Source: Streptococcus ruminicola (GTDB lineage Bacteria > Bacillota > Bacilli > Lactobacillales > Streptococcaceae). Taken from it: a stretch of DNA of 64,000 nt. The notes beneath the pieces are model-generated. The model worked only from the letters and a program-made list of their open reading frames with translations. It was not told the origin of the DNA and made no database searches. Below, one piece after another: positions 26,967-36,355 of this stretch; position 1 is the stretch's first letter, and each line of letters opens with the position of its first letter. The DNA lies in the NCBI RefSeq assembly GCF_011387195.1, contig NZ_CP046919.1, positions 992,001 to 1,056,000 of the forward strand. Reading direction: 5' to 3'. A program made the position numbers and the translations under genes.

Positions 26967-26997
26967 AATCAGCACCCTTTTGGGTGCTGATTTGCTT
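26965..26997. terminator. Bidirectional terminator
   Basis: The perfect 12-bp stem AAATCAGCACCC/GGGTGCTGATTT lies between galM and the convergent oxidoreductase. Confidence 0.9.
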
Positions 26998-27563
26998 TAA
27001 AGGTTGATATTATTTAGAAAGTCATGGCGATTTTGTGCTGTGCTGTTATCAATATTTCCCATATTATGCCAAGTGATATGCTTAATGCCGAGTTGTTTTA
27101 AGGTAGCGTTGATGAAAACGCGCTTGATGGCATCGCCACAAAAAAGTCTTAAGTACCAAGTTGGTGAAGTAGATGTGGTGAGGATTGTGACTTTTTCGAT
27201 GTGGGTCAAATGCCCAATAAGACCAGTTTTTCCGACCTCGTAGGCAAATTTCTTTTTCATGACTTTATCGATAAAGCCTTTGATGATTGCAGGTGTGTCA
27301 TTCCACCAAATAGGAAAGATGAAAATGACGTGATTAGTAGAGGTTAAAAATTTTTGGTACTGTTCGACAAGCGGGTCAGTGGTTTTCCCATCCTTAAATA
27401 AAGCCAGTTCTTCACTGGTGTAGGCTGGATTGAAATGGTCTTTGTATAAGTCGACGAGGTTGAATCTTTCTTGACTTTGCATCAAAGTTTCTTCGACATT
27501 TTCTAAGATTGCATGATTGAAACTTTTGTCATAAGGGTGCGCGTAAATAATGAGTGTATCCAT
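26997..27563 (-). CDS. NAD(P)H-dependent flavodoxin-fold oxidoreductase
   Basis: A 188-aa quinone/flavin reductase of the NQO1/MdaB/KefF fold. 'IIYAHPYDKSFN' is the N-terminal FMN-phosphate-binding loop, and 'FIFPIWWNDTPAIIKGFIDKV' is the second flavin motif. The start at 27563 has GGAGG 7 bases upstream; the longer reading from 27590 is not needed. A 7-bp-arm palindrome CTTGTCA/TGACAAG (27637-27653) lies in its upstream region and may bind a redox regulator. Confidence 0.85.
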   Translation of the reverse strand: MDTLIIYAHPYDKSFNHAILENVEETLMQSQERFNLVDLYKDHFNPAYTSEELALFKDGKTTDPLVEQYQKFLTSTNHVIFIFPIWWNDTPAIIKGFIDKVMKKKFAYEVGKTGLIGHLTHIEKVTILTTSTSPTWYLRLFCGDAIKRVFINATLKQLGIKHITWHNMGNIDNSTAQNRHDFLNNINL

Positions 27564-28188
27564 TGTAACCTCCATGAACAATTTTTTCACCTACATTCTA
27601 GCACAATAGCTTCAAAAAAGAGAGTAGAAACTGTCTCTTGTCAAACTGACAAGATATTTCTTAGGGAATTTTGATGTGGCAAGCTTTAATTATGATAAAA
27701 TAAATTTATCCAAAACATTATTGTTTACATCTCCATTGGCACTGGGGACAGTGCCGATTTTGTTGAGATAGGCTAAGCATTTTGTTTTGAGATGGTGATA
27801 CTATAATATGTTTTTAGTGGTTCTCTTTTTGTGTTGATTTAACTGTGATGGGTTTGAATTGACACTGTGACAATCTTTATATTAAAAGCTAATGTTGCTG
27901 GAAGGAAGAAATGTGATACAATAGTATTAATCCTTTAAAACTTTTCTTTTTTTTCAATAACTATCAAAGCGTGCTATATTAGCACGCTTTTTTGTATCTA
28001 AAATAATAAAAACTAAAGAATTATTTAACAAAAGTGTGATAATCATGAGCAACTTTTAACTATCAAAGTAAATTTTTATGATATAATAGTATCCTATAGT
28101 TTTTGAAAAAAAGTGAAAGTGATAGAAGATTTAGAAGTGTTGAGTTCAATGTGACTTTATCTTCTTCAAATGGGAAAAAGGACCTAAT
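27564..28188. other. Intergenic region with hairpins and promoters, no ORF
   Basis: No substantial gene is visible. It holds the CTTGTCA/TGACAAG palindrome (27637-27653), a hairpin GGCACTG/CAGTGCC (27738-27755) followed by a short T-run, the small-RNA candidate at 27929-27993, and the pilin promoter (TATAAT 28082-28087). In the pilin leader AGAAGAT (28124-28130) can pair with ATCTTCT (28159-28165). No GCAGA-type phase-variation repeats were seen. Confidence 0.6.
27895..27993 (+). ncRNA. Small RNA candidate with its own promoter and terminator
   Basis: TTGCTG (27895-27900), 16 bp, TACAAT (27917-27922), then about 65 nt ending in the perfect stem AAGCGTGCTA/TAGCACGCTT (27967-27976/27980-27989) and six Ts. 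The transcript body (about 27929 on) is U-rich and unstructured before the terminator. No CiaR-type TTTAAG repeat is seen. Confidence 0.45.
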
Positions 28189-29607
28189 ATGAAAAAGATT
28201 AAACTTATTCTTGCTACCTTAATGGCAGCTCTTTTTATTGGTGGGAAAGCTCTAGCTTACGATATCACCGTTACTAATGGTGGTTCAGGAACTTATGAAA
28301 CCTACCAAATCTTCACTGGTGATTTGTCATCGGATGAAACAACTCTTTCCAATATCAAATGGGGAGATGGGATTACACCAGCTGGTCAAGCAGCTCTTCA
28401 AGCAAAATATGGCGTGAGTTCTGCCGCAGAAGTAGCTGAAAAACTTGATGCCAATAAAGAAAATTCTGGCTACGCAGAAGAATTTGCTAAAGTAGCAGCT
28501 CAATACCTTCAAAATGCAGCTGGTCTAACTGGTCATACGGCTGGTTATTACCTTGTCCAAAATAAGACAGTTGGAAGTAATGAAGCTTACACGAACTACA
28601 TCTTGGAAGTCGTCAAAGATGTTAAGGTAACCCCAAAAACATCAATTCCAAGTGTTACTAAAAAAGTTAAAGAAACTAATGACACAACTGGTACTGTTAG
28701 TGACTGGCAAGATTATGCTGACTATGATGTGAAAGATAAAATTCCCTTTCAATTGACAGCGACTCTGCCAGATAACCTAGACTCTTATGAGAGCTACTAT
28801 TTTGAGTTAGCAGATAAATTGTCACCAGGATTGACTTACAATGGTGATGCAACGGTTTATCTTGTTAATGGAAAAAATCAAATAGATGTTACAAAATACT
28901 TTAAACTCGATGGCTTAAATTTTAAAATTGATAATTTAAAATCGCTTAGTAAGCTTACGTCATCATCAAAAATCGTAATTGAATATAATGCAACTCTTAA
29001 TGAAAATGCTGTTATGGGTTCAGCTGGTAACACAGGTAGCGTTGAGTTGATTTATTCAAACAACCCTAATAATACTGGTGTCGGAGCAAGTACAGGTAAA
29101 ACTCCTGAGAAAGTTGTCAAAGTCTACACCTACGAAGCAATCTTTGAAGAAGTTGATAAAAACAAAGAAAGTTTGAAAGGTGCTGAATTTACGCTTTACA
29201 AAGTCGTCAAAGACGGCGACACTTATAAAAAAGTAGAAGTTGATAAAAAAACAGTTGGTGAAACAGAAAAATTCTCTTTCAAAGGACTTGATGCTGGTAA
29301 ATACATCCTTGAAGAAACCAAAACACCAGATGGTTACAATACTATTAAACCAATTGAATTCAAAGTTGTGGCTAATTATGATAAAAAATTAGATACGCCT
29401 ACAGAACTTTCAGGTGAATCAAAAGATGCAAGCTTTGAGTCAAACCTTGATGCAGGGTCACTGACCGCTGAAATCATTAGCCGTAAAGGATCTCTTCTTC
29501 CATCAACTGGTGGTATGGGAACAACAATCCTTTATCTTGTAGGCTCAATCCTTGTTCTTGTCGCAGTTGTTCTATTAATTACGAAAAAACGTATGGAAAG
29601 AAATTAA
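28189..29607 (+). CDS. LPXTG-anchored isopeptide-forming fimbrial (pilin) protein
   Basis: A 472-aa surface protein. It has a signal peptide (about residues 1-23, '...KALA'), pilin-like domains, a possible pilin lysine motif 'VVKDVKVTPK', a C-terminal Cna_B-type domain with an E-box 'YILEETKTPDGY', and the sortase signal LPSTG (437-441) with a hydrophobic helix and a basic tail. Sortase C normally polymerises such backbone pilins, but none is encoded here and no partner adhesin lies beside it. AAAAAGGA precedes the ATG. It is probably a single-gene transcript ending at 29646. Confidence 0.9.
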   Translation: MKKIKLILATLMAALFIGGKALAYDITVTNGGSGTYETYQIFTGDLSSDETTLSNIKWGDGITPAGQAALQAKYGVSSAAEVAEKLDANKENSGYAEEFAKVAAQYLQNAAGLTGHTAGYYLVQNKTVGSNEAYTNYILEVVKDVKVTPKTSIPSVTKKVKETNDTTGTVSDWQDYADYDVKDKIPFQLTATLPDNLDSYESYYFELADKLSPGLTYNGDATVYLVNGKNQIDVTKYFKLDGLNFKIDNLKSLSKLTSSSKIVIEYNATLNENAVMGSAGNTGSVELIYSNNPNNTGVGASTGKTPEKVVKVYTYEAIFEEVDKNKESLKGAEFTLYKVVKDGDTYKKVEVDKKTVGETEKFSFKGLDAGKYILEETKTPDGYNTIKPIEFKVVANYDKKLDTPTELSGESKDASFESNLDAGSLTAEIISRKGSLLPSTGGMGTTILYLVGSILVLVAVVLLITKKRMERN

Positions 29608-29616
29608 TATAAAAAT

Positions 29617-29647
29617 ATCCCCACACTAGTCTAGTGTGGGGTTTTGC
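29617..29647 (+). terminator. Terminator after the pilin gene
   Basis: The GC-rich stem CCCCACACTA/TAGTGTGGGG is followed by Ts. Confidence 0.9.
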
Positions 29648-29663
29648 TTTGCCTTTGTTTTAC

Positions 29664-29694
29664 AAACAAAAAAACCTTGCAATAGCAAGGTTTC
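29664..29694 (-). terminator. Terminator of the 6S/tRNA-Lys unit
   Basis: The 9-bp perfect stem (29672-29680/29685-29693) is followed on the minus strand by a T-run, 16 bp after the tRNA 3' end. Confidence 0.85.
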
Positions 29695-29709
29695 AGGGAT
29701 GTGGGAAAA

Positions 29710-29782
29710 TCCTCCCTATAGGGCTCGAACCTATGACCCATGGATTAAGAGTCCACTGCTCTACCAACTGAGCTAAGGAAGG
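29710..29782 (-). tRNA. tRNA-Lys (anticodon CUU)
   Basis: A 73-nt cloverleaf: acceptor CCTTCCT/AGGGAGG, D-arm GCTC...GAGC, anticodon loop CTCTTAA giving CUU, T-stem ATAGG/CCTAT with loop TTCGAGC. CCA is not encoded. It reads AAG codons. It lies directly 3' of a 6S RNA gene on the same strand. Confidence 0.95.
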
Positions 29783-29789
29783 ATAATAA

Positions 29790-29970
29790 GCTGTATTGGC
29801 ACCGTGATCCACGCTTTGTATTGAACCCGCGATCTTAAAGCAGGTGGGCAACTCGCTTCTCCTTAGTCGCTTCCGCGTGTGACGGCTTGCATACTGGAGA
29901 AAGACTACTGTTTCCCGAAATACAAAAATTTAGTCGGTCAACACATTGATGTGAATTCGTATGCCACAGC
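29790..29970 (-). ncRNA. ssrS: 6S RNA
   Basis: About 180 nt folding back on itself: the 5' end GCTGT-GGCA pairs with the 3' end TGCC-(AAT)-ACAGC, with paired arms around a central open region, as in 6S RNA, which binds sigma-A RNA polymerase. The minus-strand promoter is TTGAAA, 17 bp, TATCAT (forward 29987-29992). Its position just upstream of tRNA-Lys matches my memory of other streptococci. Exact ends are estimated. Confidence 0.75.
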
Positions 29971-30084
29971 AATAACCTATGTAATTATGATACCACTTTA
30001 AAAAATTTTTTCAAGGGATAAACTGAAATTTTAGAAAGCGTTTTTTGAAAAAGCTCAAGAAAACTTACAGAAAGTAGGTCGTAA

Positions 30085-31353
30085 TTATTTTGATAAATGA
30101 TCGATGCGTTCTTTATTGGCACCGAGGGCACGCTCGTATTTTCCTGTTTGGTTGGGGTCAAAATAATTTTTACCGACCAATTTATCTGGAAGGTATTGTT
30201 GTTTCACCCATTTTTCAGGATAGTTGTGAGGGTATTTGTAATCTTGGGCGTTACCAAGTTCTTTGCTACCAGCATAGTGACCATCACGTAAATGGCGTGG
30301 GATTGGTAGTGAGCCGTTTTTGTGCAAATCAGCGATAGCTTCGTCGATAGCTGTGTAGGCTGAATTTGATTTTGGTGATAAGGCTAGGTCAATCACGACG
30401 TTAGCAATCAAGATGCGGGCTTCAGGAAAACCGATTTTTTGAGCGGCATCAAGTGCTGTAACGGTATGAATCTGGGCATCTGGATTGGCAAGACCAATGT
30501 CTTCATACGCGATGACAGTCAGTCTTCTGGCAAGGCTTGGTAAATCTCCAGCTTCAATCAAGCGAGCTGCGTAATGCAGGCTAGCATTGACGTCAGAACC
30601 ACGGATGGATTTTTGGAGGGCTGAGAGCACATCGTAGTGTCCATCGCCGTTTTTATCCATGGTAATGTAGCTGCGCTGCAAGCTATTTTCAACAGTGTCA
30701 AGGTTAATGTGGCGAATACCTTTGTCATCAGCCTTGGTTGACATGACTGCTAAATCTAGCGAGTTAAAGGCAGAGCGCAAATCACCGTTGGTAGCTGTTG
30801 CGATGAAATCAAGAGCATCCGTATCAATATCGACATCAAATTCAAAGCCGCGCTCTTTATCTGATAATGCAGTTTGAAGAGCTTTTTTGATATCGTCGGT
30901 CGATAAGGGTTCTAATTCAAAAATTTGCACGCGTGAGCGAATGGCAGGTGTCACTGAGAAAAATGGATTTTCTGTGGTTGCCCCAATCATGATGATATTT
31001 CCATTTTCAAGTAGGGGTAAGAGAAAGTCTTGTTTGGTTTTATCGAGACGATGAATTTCATCAAGGAGTAAAACCAGACCACCAGAAAATTTGGCTTCTT
31101 CAGCGATTTCTTGCAGGCGCTTTTTACTGTCGGTTGTGGCATTGAAGGTACGAAAGGCGTACTTGGTTGCTCCGGCAATAGCGCTAGCTATTGAGGTCTT
31201 CCCGATGCCGGGAGGACCGTAGAGAATCATGGACGAGAGCATGTTGGCTTCGACCATGCGGCGAATGATTTTTCCTTCGCCTACCAGATGCTTTTGCCCG
31301 ATAACTTGATCGATGTTTTTTGGGCGCATCCGTAAAGCGAGATTATTTGGCAT
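30085..31353 (-). CDS. rarA: Replication-associated recombination ATPase RarA (MgsA)
   Basis: A 422-aa clamp-loader-like AAA+ protein acting at stalled forks. Walker A 'GPPGIGKTS' and Walker B 'LLLDEIHR' lie in the first third; the C-terminal tetramerisation part includes 'PEKWVKQQYLPD'. The start at 31353 has GGAGG on the minus strand and overlaps the end of the GNAT gene by 11 bp, so the two are coupled. Confidence 0.95.
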   Translation of the reverse strand: MPNNLALRMRPKNIDQVIGQKHLVGEGKIIRRMVEANMLSSMILYGPPGIGKTSIASAIAGATKYAFRTFNATTDSKKRLQEIAEEAKFSGGLVLLLDEIHRLDKTKQDFLLPLLENGNIIMIGATTENPFFSVTPAIRSRVQIFELEPLSTDDIKKALQTALSDKERGFEFDVDIDTDALDFIATATNGDLRSAFNSLDLAVMSTKADDKGIRHINLDTVENSLQRSYITMDKNGDGHYDVLSALQKSIRGSDVNASLHYAARLIEAGDLPSLARRLTVIAYEDIGLANPDAQIHTVTALDAAQKIGFPEARILIANVVIDLALSPKSNSAYTAIDEAIADLHKNGSLPIPRHLRDGHYAGSKELGNAQDYKYPHNYPEKWVKQQYLPDKLVGKNYFDPNQTGKYERALGANKERIDHLSK

Positions 31354-31837
31354 GTATTTCCTCCAAGTAATAACTGTATATGAGGTCATCGACGTAAGTG
31401 CCGTTTAGGTAGAATTGATTTTTAAGAGTAGCTTCCAGAGTGAAGCCGATATTTTCATAGAAACGGCAGGCATTTTTATTTGATGATAGCACGTGGATAA
31501 CAACTTTTTTGTAATTATCAGATTTGGCCATGGCAAAGAAAGCTCGGATGAGTGAGTGTCCGATACCTTGACCTTGGGTGTCTTTGTCGACTGCGATAAT
31601 GAAACTTACCACGTGACGTGCGCTGGGGAAAGGATAGCAGGCATGATAATCAAGAACTCCCAAAATAACCCCGTTTTCTTCGGCAACGAGATAATGCGAA
31701 TGATTCTGAAAGGCTTGAATGATTTTATGTTTATTTGCGGCTGGTAAGCTAGCAGGTGTATTGAAGTTGTCCCAAGTTTTATTTTCCATGGCAACGACTT
31801 GTTCAATGTCTTCTAGCTTCATTGGTCGTATTTGCAT
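31343..31837 (-). CDS. GNAT-family N-acetyltransferase
   Basis: A 164-aa acetyltransferase. 'AVDKDTQGQGIGHSLIRAFF' is the acetyl-CoA pyrophosphate-binding motif A and 'KNACRFYENIGF' is motif B. The acceptor substrate is unknown. It is the first gene of a two-gene unit with rarA. Confidence 0.88.
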   Translation of the reverse strand: MQIRPMKLEDIEQVVAMENKTWDNFNTPASLPAANKHKIIQAFQNHSHYLVAEENGVILGVLDYHACYPFPSARHVVSFIIAVDKDTQGQGIGHSLIRAFFAMAKSDNYKKVVIHVLSSNKNACRFYENIGFTLEATLKNQFYLNGTYVDDLIYSYYLEEIHAK

Positions 31838-31900
31838 GTCATTTCCCCTTAAGTATGATAAAATAATTGTAACACAAAAGAAGATTGGAAGAAATTTTTA

Positions 31901-32371
31901 ATGGCTAAATTTGGCTTTTTATCAGTATTAGAAGAAGAAATGGATAAGCACTTCACCTTTGATTATGCCATCGATTGGAATAAGAAAAATCATGCGGTGG
32001 AAGTGACTTTTATTTTGGAAGCGCAGAACCAAGCTGCTGTTGAAACCGTGGATGACCAAGGTGAGGTTAGCAGTGAGGATATCGTTTTTGAAGATTACGT
32101 GCTATTTTACAACCAAGCAAAATCTAAAGTTGACCATGATGACTACTTGGTGACTGTTCCTTTTGATGCGAAAAAAGGATTCTCTCGCGAATTTTTAGCG
32201 TATTTTGCAGAAACATTAAACGATGTTGCAACTAAAGGTCTTGATGATTTGATGGACTTTTTAGCCGATGAAAATGCAACTGACTTTGCTCTTGAATGGG
32301 ATGCTGAGAGCTTTGAAAAAGGCAAAGCAGAGTTAAAAGAAACAGAATTCTTTGCATATCCGAGATATTAA
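31901..32371 (+). CDS. DUF3013 family protein
   Basis: A 156-aa acidic cytoplasmic protein of unknown function, conserved in streptococci, where it usually lies just before prmA. 'VTVPFDAKKGFSREFLAYFAETL' is the most conserved part. Divergent from the GNAT gene. Confidence 0.85.
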   Translation: MAKFGFLSVLEEEMDKHFTFDYAIDWNKKNHAVEVTFILEAQNQAAVETVDDQGEVSSEDIVFEDYVLFYNQAKSKVDHDDYLVTVPFDAKKGFSREFLAYFAETLNDVATKGLDDLMDFLADENATDFALEWDAESFEKGKAELKETEFFAYPRY

Positions 32372-32372
32372 G

Positions 32373-33272
32373 ATGGTAAAAAGAGGTAAAAATATAAATA
32401 TGTTTCTGATGGATGGTGAAGTCACTGGTAAGATTAAGTGTACTTTATCCAACTGGACAGGCGTGATTTATAAAATTCCTAGAATTCAGTTAGGTGATTT
32501 AAAATCAAGACCTGAGATGAAACAAAGTGGTGTTTATTTTTTACTCGGTCGTGATGATGCTAATCAGCAGGATACAGTTTATATTGGTCAAGCAACGAGC
32601 CGAAAGAATGGTGAAGGTGTTTTGTTACGTGTTCAAGAGCATACTAGGGATAATCATGCTGATTATTTCAATGATGTCATTGTATTAACAACGCAAAATA
32701 ATTCCTTTGGGCCGACTGAAATCAGTTATTTGGAAAACAGATTTACTCAGCTAGCAAACGAAGCAAATCGTTTTGTTGTTCGAAATGGTAACGAACCAAA
32801 TTCTGGCAATGTAACTGAAGAAAAGCAATCTGAACTGGATGAGGTTGTTGAGAATACAAAAACAATAATTGGAACCCTTGGTTATCGAGTATTTGTTCCT
32901 ATGATTAACGGTGACAATTCTGTTGATGAAGAGCCAATTGAGGCTGAAACTGTTCTTACTCTTAAACGTAACATTAAGCGATCAAACCGTGAAATTATTG
33001 CAACTTGTCGACAGACAGCAGAGGGATTTGTTGTTCTTGAAGGCAGTATGATTGAACTTACAGATGGTAAAGGAATTCCAAAATCTATTCGTGACTTGCG
33101 ACAAGAGTTACTGAAAGAGGGAATTATCAAGGATGGTATCCTCAAGAAAAATCGATTTTTCAATAGTCCATCTTATGCAGCATCTTTTGTTTTAGGTATG
33201 CCTACAAACGGTCGTACTGATTGGAAGGATTCAAATGGATGTACTTTGAAAGAGAGAGAAGAAAATTTATAA
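32373..33272 (+). CDS. GIY-YIG nuclease-domain protein with a DUF4357-like C-terminus
   Basis: A 299-aa protein. 'SGVYFLLGRDDA...DTVYIGQA' is the GIY-YIG core; arginine and glutamate residues follow ('LLRVQEHTRD', 'ISYLENR'). The C-terminal 'NSPSYAASFVLGMPTNGRTDWKD' resembles DUF4357. Such proteins often accompany mobile or defence DNA. It starts one base after the DUF3013 stop without a Shine-Dalgarno and appears inserted between DUF3013 and prmA, which are usually adjacent. I see no partner methyltransferase or toxin. Confidence 0.75.
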   Translation: MVKRGKNINMFLMDGEVTGKIKCTLSNWTGVIYKIPRIQLGDLKSRPEMKQSGVYFLLGRDDANQQDTVYIGQATSRKNGEGVLLRVQEHTRDNHADYFNDVIVLTTQNNSFGPTEISYLENRFTQLANEANRFVVRNGNEPNSGNVTEEKQSELDEVVENTKTIIGTLGYRVFVPMINGDNSVDEEPIEAETVLTLKRNIKRSNREIIATCRQTAEGFVVLEGSMIELTDGKGIPKSIRDLRQELLKEGIIKDGILKKNRFFNSPSYAASFVLGMPTNGRTDWKDSNGCTLKEREENL

Positions 33273-33538
33273 TAATATGTAAATGTTCAGGTGTTTTATT
33301 GTGGATAAATGGAGTTAATAGCTTCGCCTGAAATAAATTAGATAGAAAGGAAAAGGTTCGGTTAGTATTTTAACTGAACCCGCCCGAAACAAAATAGAAA
33401 AGGAGTGTAAGGATAAGTGTTCAGCTTTGAACACGGACGGAAAACTCGGAAAAAAGATAAGTTTGACTAGTGTCTGTCGACACGTCATCAAGCTTCCTAT
33501 TTTTCAGTCGTTTTCTAGTCGTCCTTTGTATCAGAATT
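33273..33538 (+). other. Hairpin-rich stretch upstream of prmA
   Basis: No ORF. The hairpins GGTTCGGTTA/TAACTGAACC (33356-33382), GTGTTCA/TGAACAC (33417-33434) and GTGTC/GACAC (33469-33482) follow each other. There is no Shine-Dalgarno in front of the prmA start at 33539. It may be a leader or the boundary of the DNA that brought the GIY-YIG gene. Confidence 0.5.
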
Positions 33539-34492
33539 ATGGACAAGTGGCAAGAGTTGACTGTTGAGGTCTTGCGTGATGCAGAAGAGGCTGCGTCAAA
33601 TATTTTGATTGAATTGGGTAGTCAAGGGGTTGCTATCGATGATAGTGCTGATTATCTTGGACATGTTGGGAAATACGGTGAAGTTTTCCCAGAAATTAAA
33701 CAAGTGGAAACTGTGAAAATTACGGCTTACTACCCTGAACACATTGACATTGAAGAAGTTGAAAAAGAAGCGTCTAAACGTTTGGCTGAATTGACAAATT
33801 TTGGAGTTGACGCTGGTGAGATTCACTATGAGACACAAGAATTGGCTGAGCAAGATTGGGCTGAAAATTGGAAGAAATATTATGAGCCAACACGCATTAG
33901 CCATGATTTGACAATTGTTCCAAGTTGGACAGATTATGAAGCTAGTGAAGGTGAAAAGACGATTCGTCTTGACCCAGGTATGGCTTTTGGTACAGGAACT
34001 CACCCAACGACAAAAATGAGTCTTTTTGCGCTTGAACAAGTGCTTCGTGGTGGCGAAACAGTGATTGATGTGGGGACTGGTTCAGGTGTACTTTCAATTG
34101 CAAGTTCACTTCTTGGGGCAAAAGATATCTACGCTTATGACCTTGATGAAGTAGCTGTGCGCGTGGCACAAGAAAATATTGACCTTAATGCCAACACTGA
34201 AAATATCCATGTGGCTACTGGTAACCTTTTGCAAGGTGTGGACATTCAAGCTGATGTCATTGTGGCAAATATCCTTGCGGATATCTTGGTTAACATGACT
34301 GAAGATGCTTACCGTCTTGTGAAAGATGAAGGCTACCTTATCATGTCAGGAATTATCTCTGATAAATGGGAAATGGTTCGCAAGTCAGCTGAAGACGCAG
34401 GATTCTTCCTTGAAACACACATGGTTCAAGGCGAATGGAATGCTTGTGTTTTCAAAAAAACAGATGATATTTCAGGTGTAATTGGAGGATAA
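33539..34492 (+). CDS. prmA: Ribosomal protein L11 methyltransferase
   Basis: A 317-aa SAM-dependent enzyme. '[20 protein letters not shown]' is the SAM-binding motif and '[20 protein letters not shown]' the family signature. ATG 33539 ([12 protein letters not shown]) gives the usual family N-terminus; the upstream GTG 33470 does not. The start has no visible Shine-Dalgarno. The gene abuts rsmE with no gap. Confidence 0.93.
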   Translation: MDKWQELTVEVLRDAEEAASNILIELGSQGVAIDDSADYLGHVGKYGEVFPEIKQVETVKITAYYPEHIDIEEVEKEASKRLAELTNFGVDAGEIHYETQELAEQDWAENWKKYYEPTRISHDLTIVPSWTDYEASEGEKTIRLDPGMAFGTGTHPTTKMSLFALEQVLRGGETVIDVGTGSGVLSIASSLLGAKDIYAYDLDEVAVRVAQENIDLNANTENIHVATGNLLQGVDIQADVIVANILADILVNMTEDAYRLVKDEGYLIMSGIISDKWEMVRKSAEDAGFFLETHMVQGEWNACVFKKTDDISGVIGG

Positions 34493-35236
34493 ATGCAACA
34501 ATATTTTGTAGCTGGACAGGCTCAAGATGTGGTGACAATCACAGATAAAGACACGGTTAAACACATGTTTAACGTCATGCGTTTGACTGAAGATGAAGAA
34601 GTGGTGCTAGTTTTTGATGATCACATCAAACGTTTGGCAAAGGTTATCGACAGCACTGAGCATCGTTTTGAAATCATTGAAGAACTTGATAGCAATGTTG
34701 AAATGCCAGTTGAAGTGACGATTGCTGCTGGTTTTCCAAAAGGGGATAAGTTAGAATTTCTAGCTCAAAAAGGTACTGAGCTTGGGATGGCAAACCTCTG
34801 GGCGTTTCCAGCGGATTGGTCTGTCGTCAAATGGGATGGCAAGAAATTAGCTAAAAAAGCAGACAAGTTGGCAAAAATTGCCCTTGGTGCTGCGGAGCAA
34901 AGTAAACGTAATCGCATTCCGCAGGTGACTCTTTTTGAGAAAAAAGCAGCCTTTCTAGCAGAATTAGAGCAGTTCGATAAGATTTTCATCGCTTATGAAG
35001 AATCTGCTAAAGAAGGTGAGACAGCTGTTTTAGCGCGTGAATTGTCACAAGTTAAAGCAGGAGAGAAAATTCTTTTCATCTTCGGACCAGAAGGTGGGAT
35101 TTCCCCAGAAGAAATTGCAGCGTTCGAGGAAAAAGGTGGTCTGAAAATTGGCTTAGGTCCGCGTATCATGCGTGCAGAGACAGCACCGCTTTATGCTTTA
35201 TCAAGCGTCAGCTATGCTTTGGAATTATTAAAATAA
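34493..35236 (+). CDS. rsmE: 16S rRNA (uracil1498-N3)-methyltransferase
   Basis: A 247-aa SPOUT-class methyltransferase. 'IFGPEGGISPEEI' and 'LGPRIMRAETAPLYALS' form the SAM-binding trefoil knot. GGAGG lies within the prmA end. Operon partner of prmA as in most Firmicutes. Confidence 0.95.
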   Translation: MQQYFVAGQAQDVVTITDKDTVKHMFNVMRLTEDEEVVLVFDDHIKRLAKVIDSTEHRFEIIEELDSNVEMPVEVTIAAGFPKGDKLEFLAQKGTELGMANLWAFPADWSVVKWDGKKLAKKADKLAKIALGAAEQSKRNRIPQVTLFEKKAAFLAELEQFDKIFIAYEESAKEGETAVLARELSQVKAGEKILFIFGPEGGISPEEIAAFEEKGGLKIGLGPRIMRAETAPLYALSSVSYALELLK

Positions 35237-35271
35237 GAGTGAGATTTTTCTCGCTCTTATTTTATTTTTTA
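35230..35271 (+). terminator. prmA-rsmE terminator
   Basis: The stem AATAAGAGTGAG/CTCGCTCTTATT is followed by Ts. Confidence 0.85.
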
Positions 35272-35332
35272 ATTGACAGCGCTTTAAAAAATTCTTATCC
35301 TATAGATAACGATTTCAAGATGAGGATACAAA

Positions 35333-36346
35333 ATGACAACGATAAAGGATGTAGCAAAACTTGCTGGTGTCTCTACCTCAACAGCCTCAAGGGCTTTGCA
35401 TGATAGTGACATGATTAGCAAAGCAACCAAGGAACGCGTTCGACGTGCCATGGAAGAATTAGATTATTCACCAAATTATTCTGCGCAAAATTTGGTGAAC
35501 CGCACGACTAACACCATTGGGATTGTTCTGCCAGTTCGTGAGAGTCAAGATTCTCTTGGCAATAACCCCTTTTTCATGCAAATTATTCAAGGTATTTCAA
35601 GTGTTTGTAGTGAGCATGATTATATGGTTAGCTTGGCAAGTGGGCGTACGGTAGATGAGCTACGCAAAAATTGTCAGGCACTGATTCGCAGCGGCAATAT
35701 TAGCAAATTTATCTTTTTGTATTCGCACAAAGATGACCCTGTTTTTGATTTTGTCAAAAAACAGAAAAAAGTCTCTTGTGTAGTTGTCGGAAGTTCTTAT
35801 GAAAAGCTTGCTCCAAAATCTGTTCAATTTGTGGATAATGATAACTACCAAGCAGGACGAGATGTTGCTGAATTTATGGTGAGTAAAGGTTTTGAACACC
35901 TTGTCTTTGCCTACACTGACATGAATGAATTGGTGCAGACTGAGCGTTATCAAGGTTGTTGTGAGTATCTGCAAGAGCATCAAAAAGACAGTTTGTCTCT
36001 TCATTTTTCAAGGGTCAAAGAAGATGAGAACATTCTTAAGTTGCAGCAGTTCTTAGCTGAGCACCCAAAAACGCAAGCCTTTATTGCTTGTGATGACATC
36101 ATGGCTATCCGTTTGCAACGCTTGTTTAAAAATAGCAAACAAGAAAAGTCTTATGCCGTGATCAGCTTTAATAATTCTTTGATTACAGAAATTGCTAATC
36201 CCGCTTTAACATCGGTTGATATTTTTCCTTATCAGCTTGGTGAAAAAGCAGCGCAATTACTTTTGGAAAAATCAAGAAAAAGCACAAGCCAGAAAGTCAT
36301 CATTCCTCATCAAATCATTGAAAGAGAATCAACGATTGCATTTTAA
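35333..36346 (+). CDS. LacI/GalR-family repressor (MalR-like)
   Basis: A 337-aa repressor: N-terminal HTH 'IKDVAKLAGVSTSTASRAL', then a periplasmic-binding-like effector domain. It lies directly upstream of a maltose/glucose PTS gene whose leader has a perfect LacI-type operator, so that gene is the probable target. TTGACA plus a cre-like AGCGCTTTAA precede its own start. MalR identity is inferred from context. Confidence 0.85.
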   Translation: MTTIKDVAKLAGVSTSTASRALHDSDMISKATKERVRRAMEELDYSPNYSAQNLVNRTTNTIGIVLPVRESQDSLGNNPFFMQIIQGISSVCSEHDYMVSLASGRTVDELRKNCQALIRSGNISKFIFLYSHKDDPVFDFVKKQKKVSCVVVGSSYEKLAPKSVQFVDNDNYQAGRDVAEFMVSKGFEHLVFAYTDMNELVQTERYQGCCEYLQEHQKDSLSLHFSRVKEDENILKLQQFLAEHPKTQAFIACDDIMAIRLQRLFKNSKQEKSYAVISFNNSLITEIANPALTSVDIFPYQLGEKAAQLLLEKSRKSTSQKVIIPHQIIERESTIAF

Positions 36347-36355
36347 TTAAAAAAA

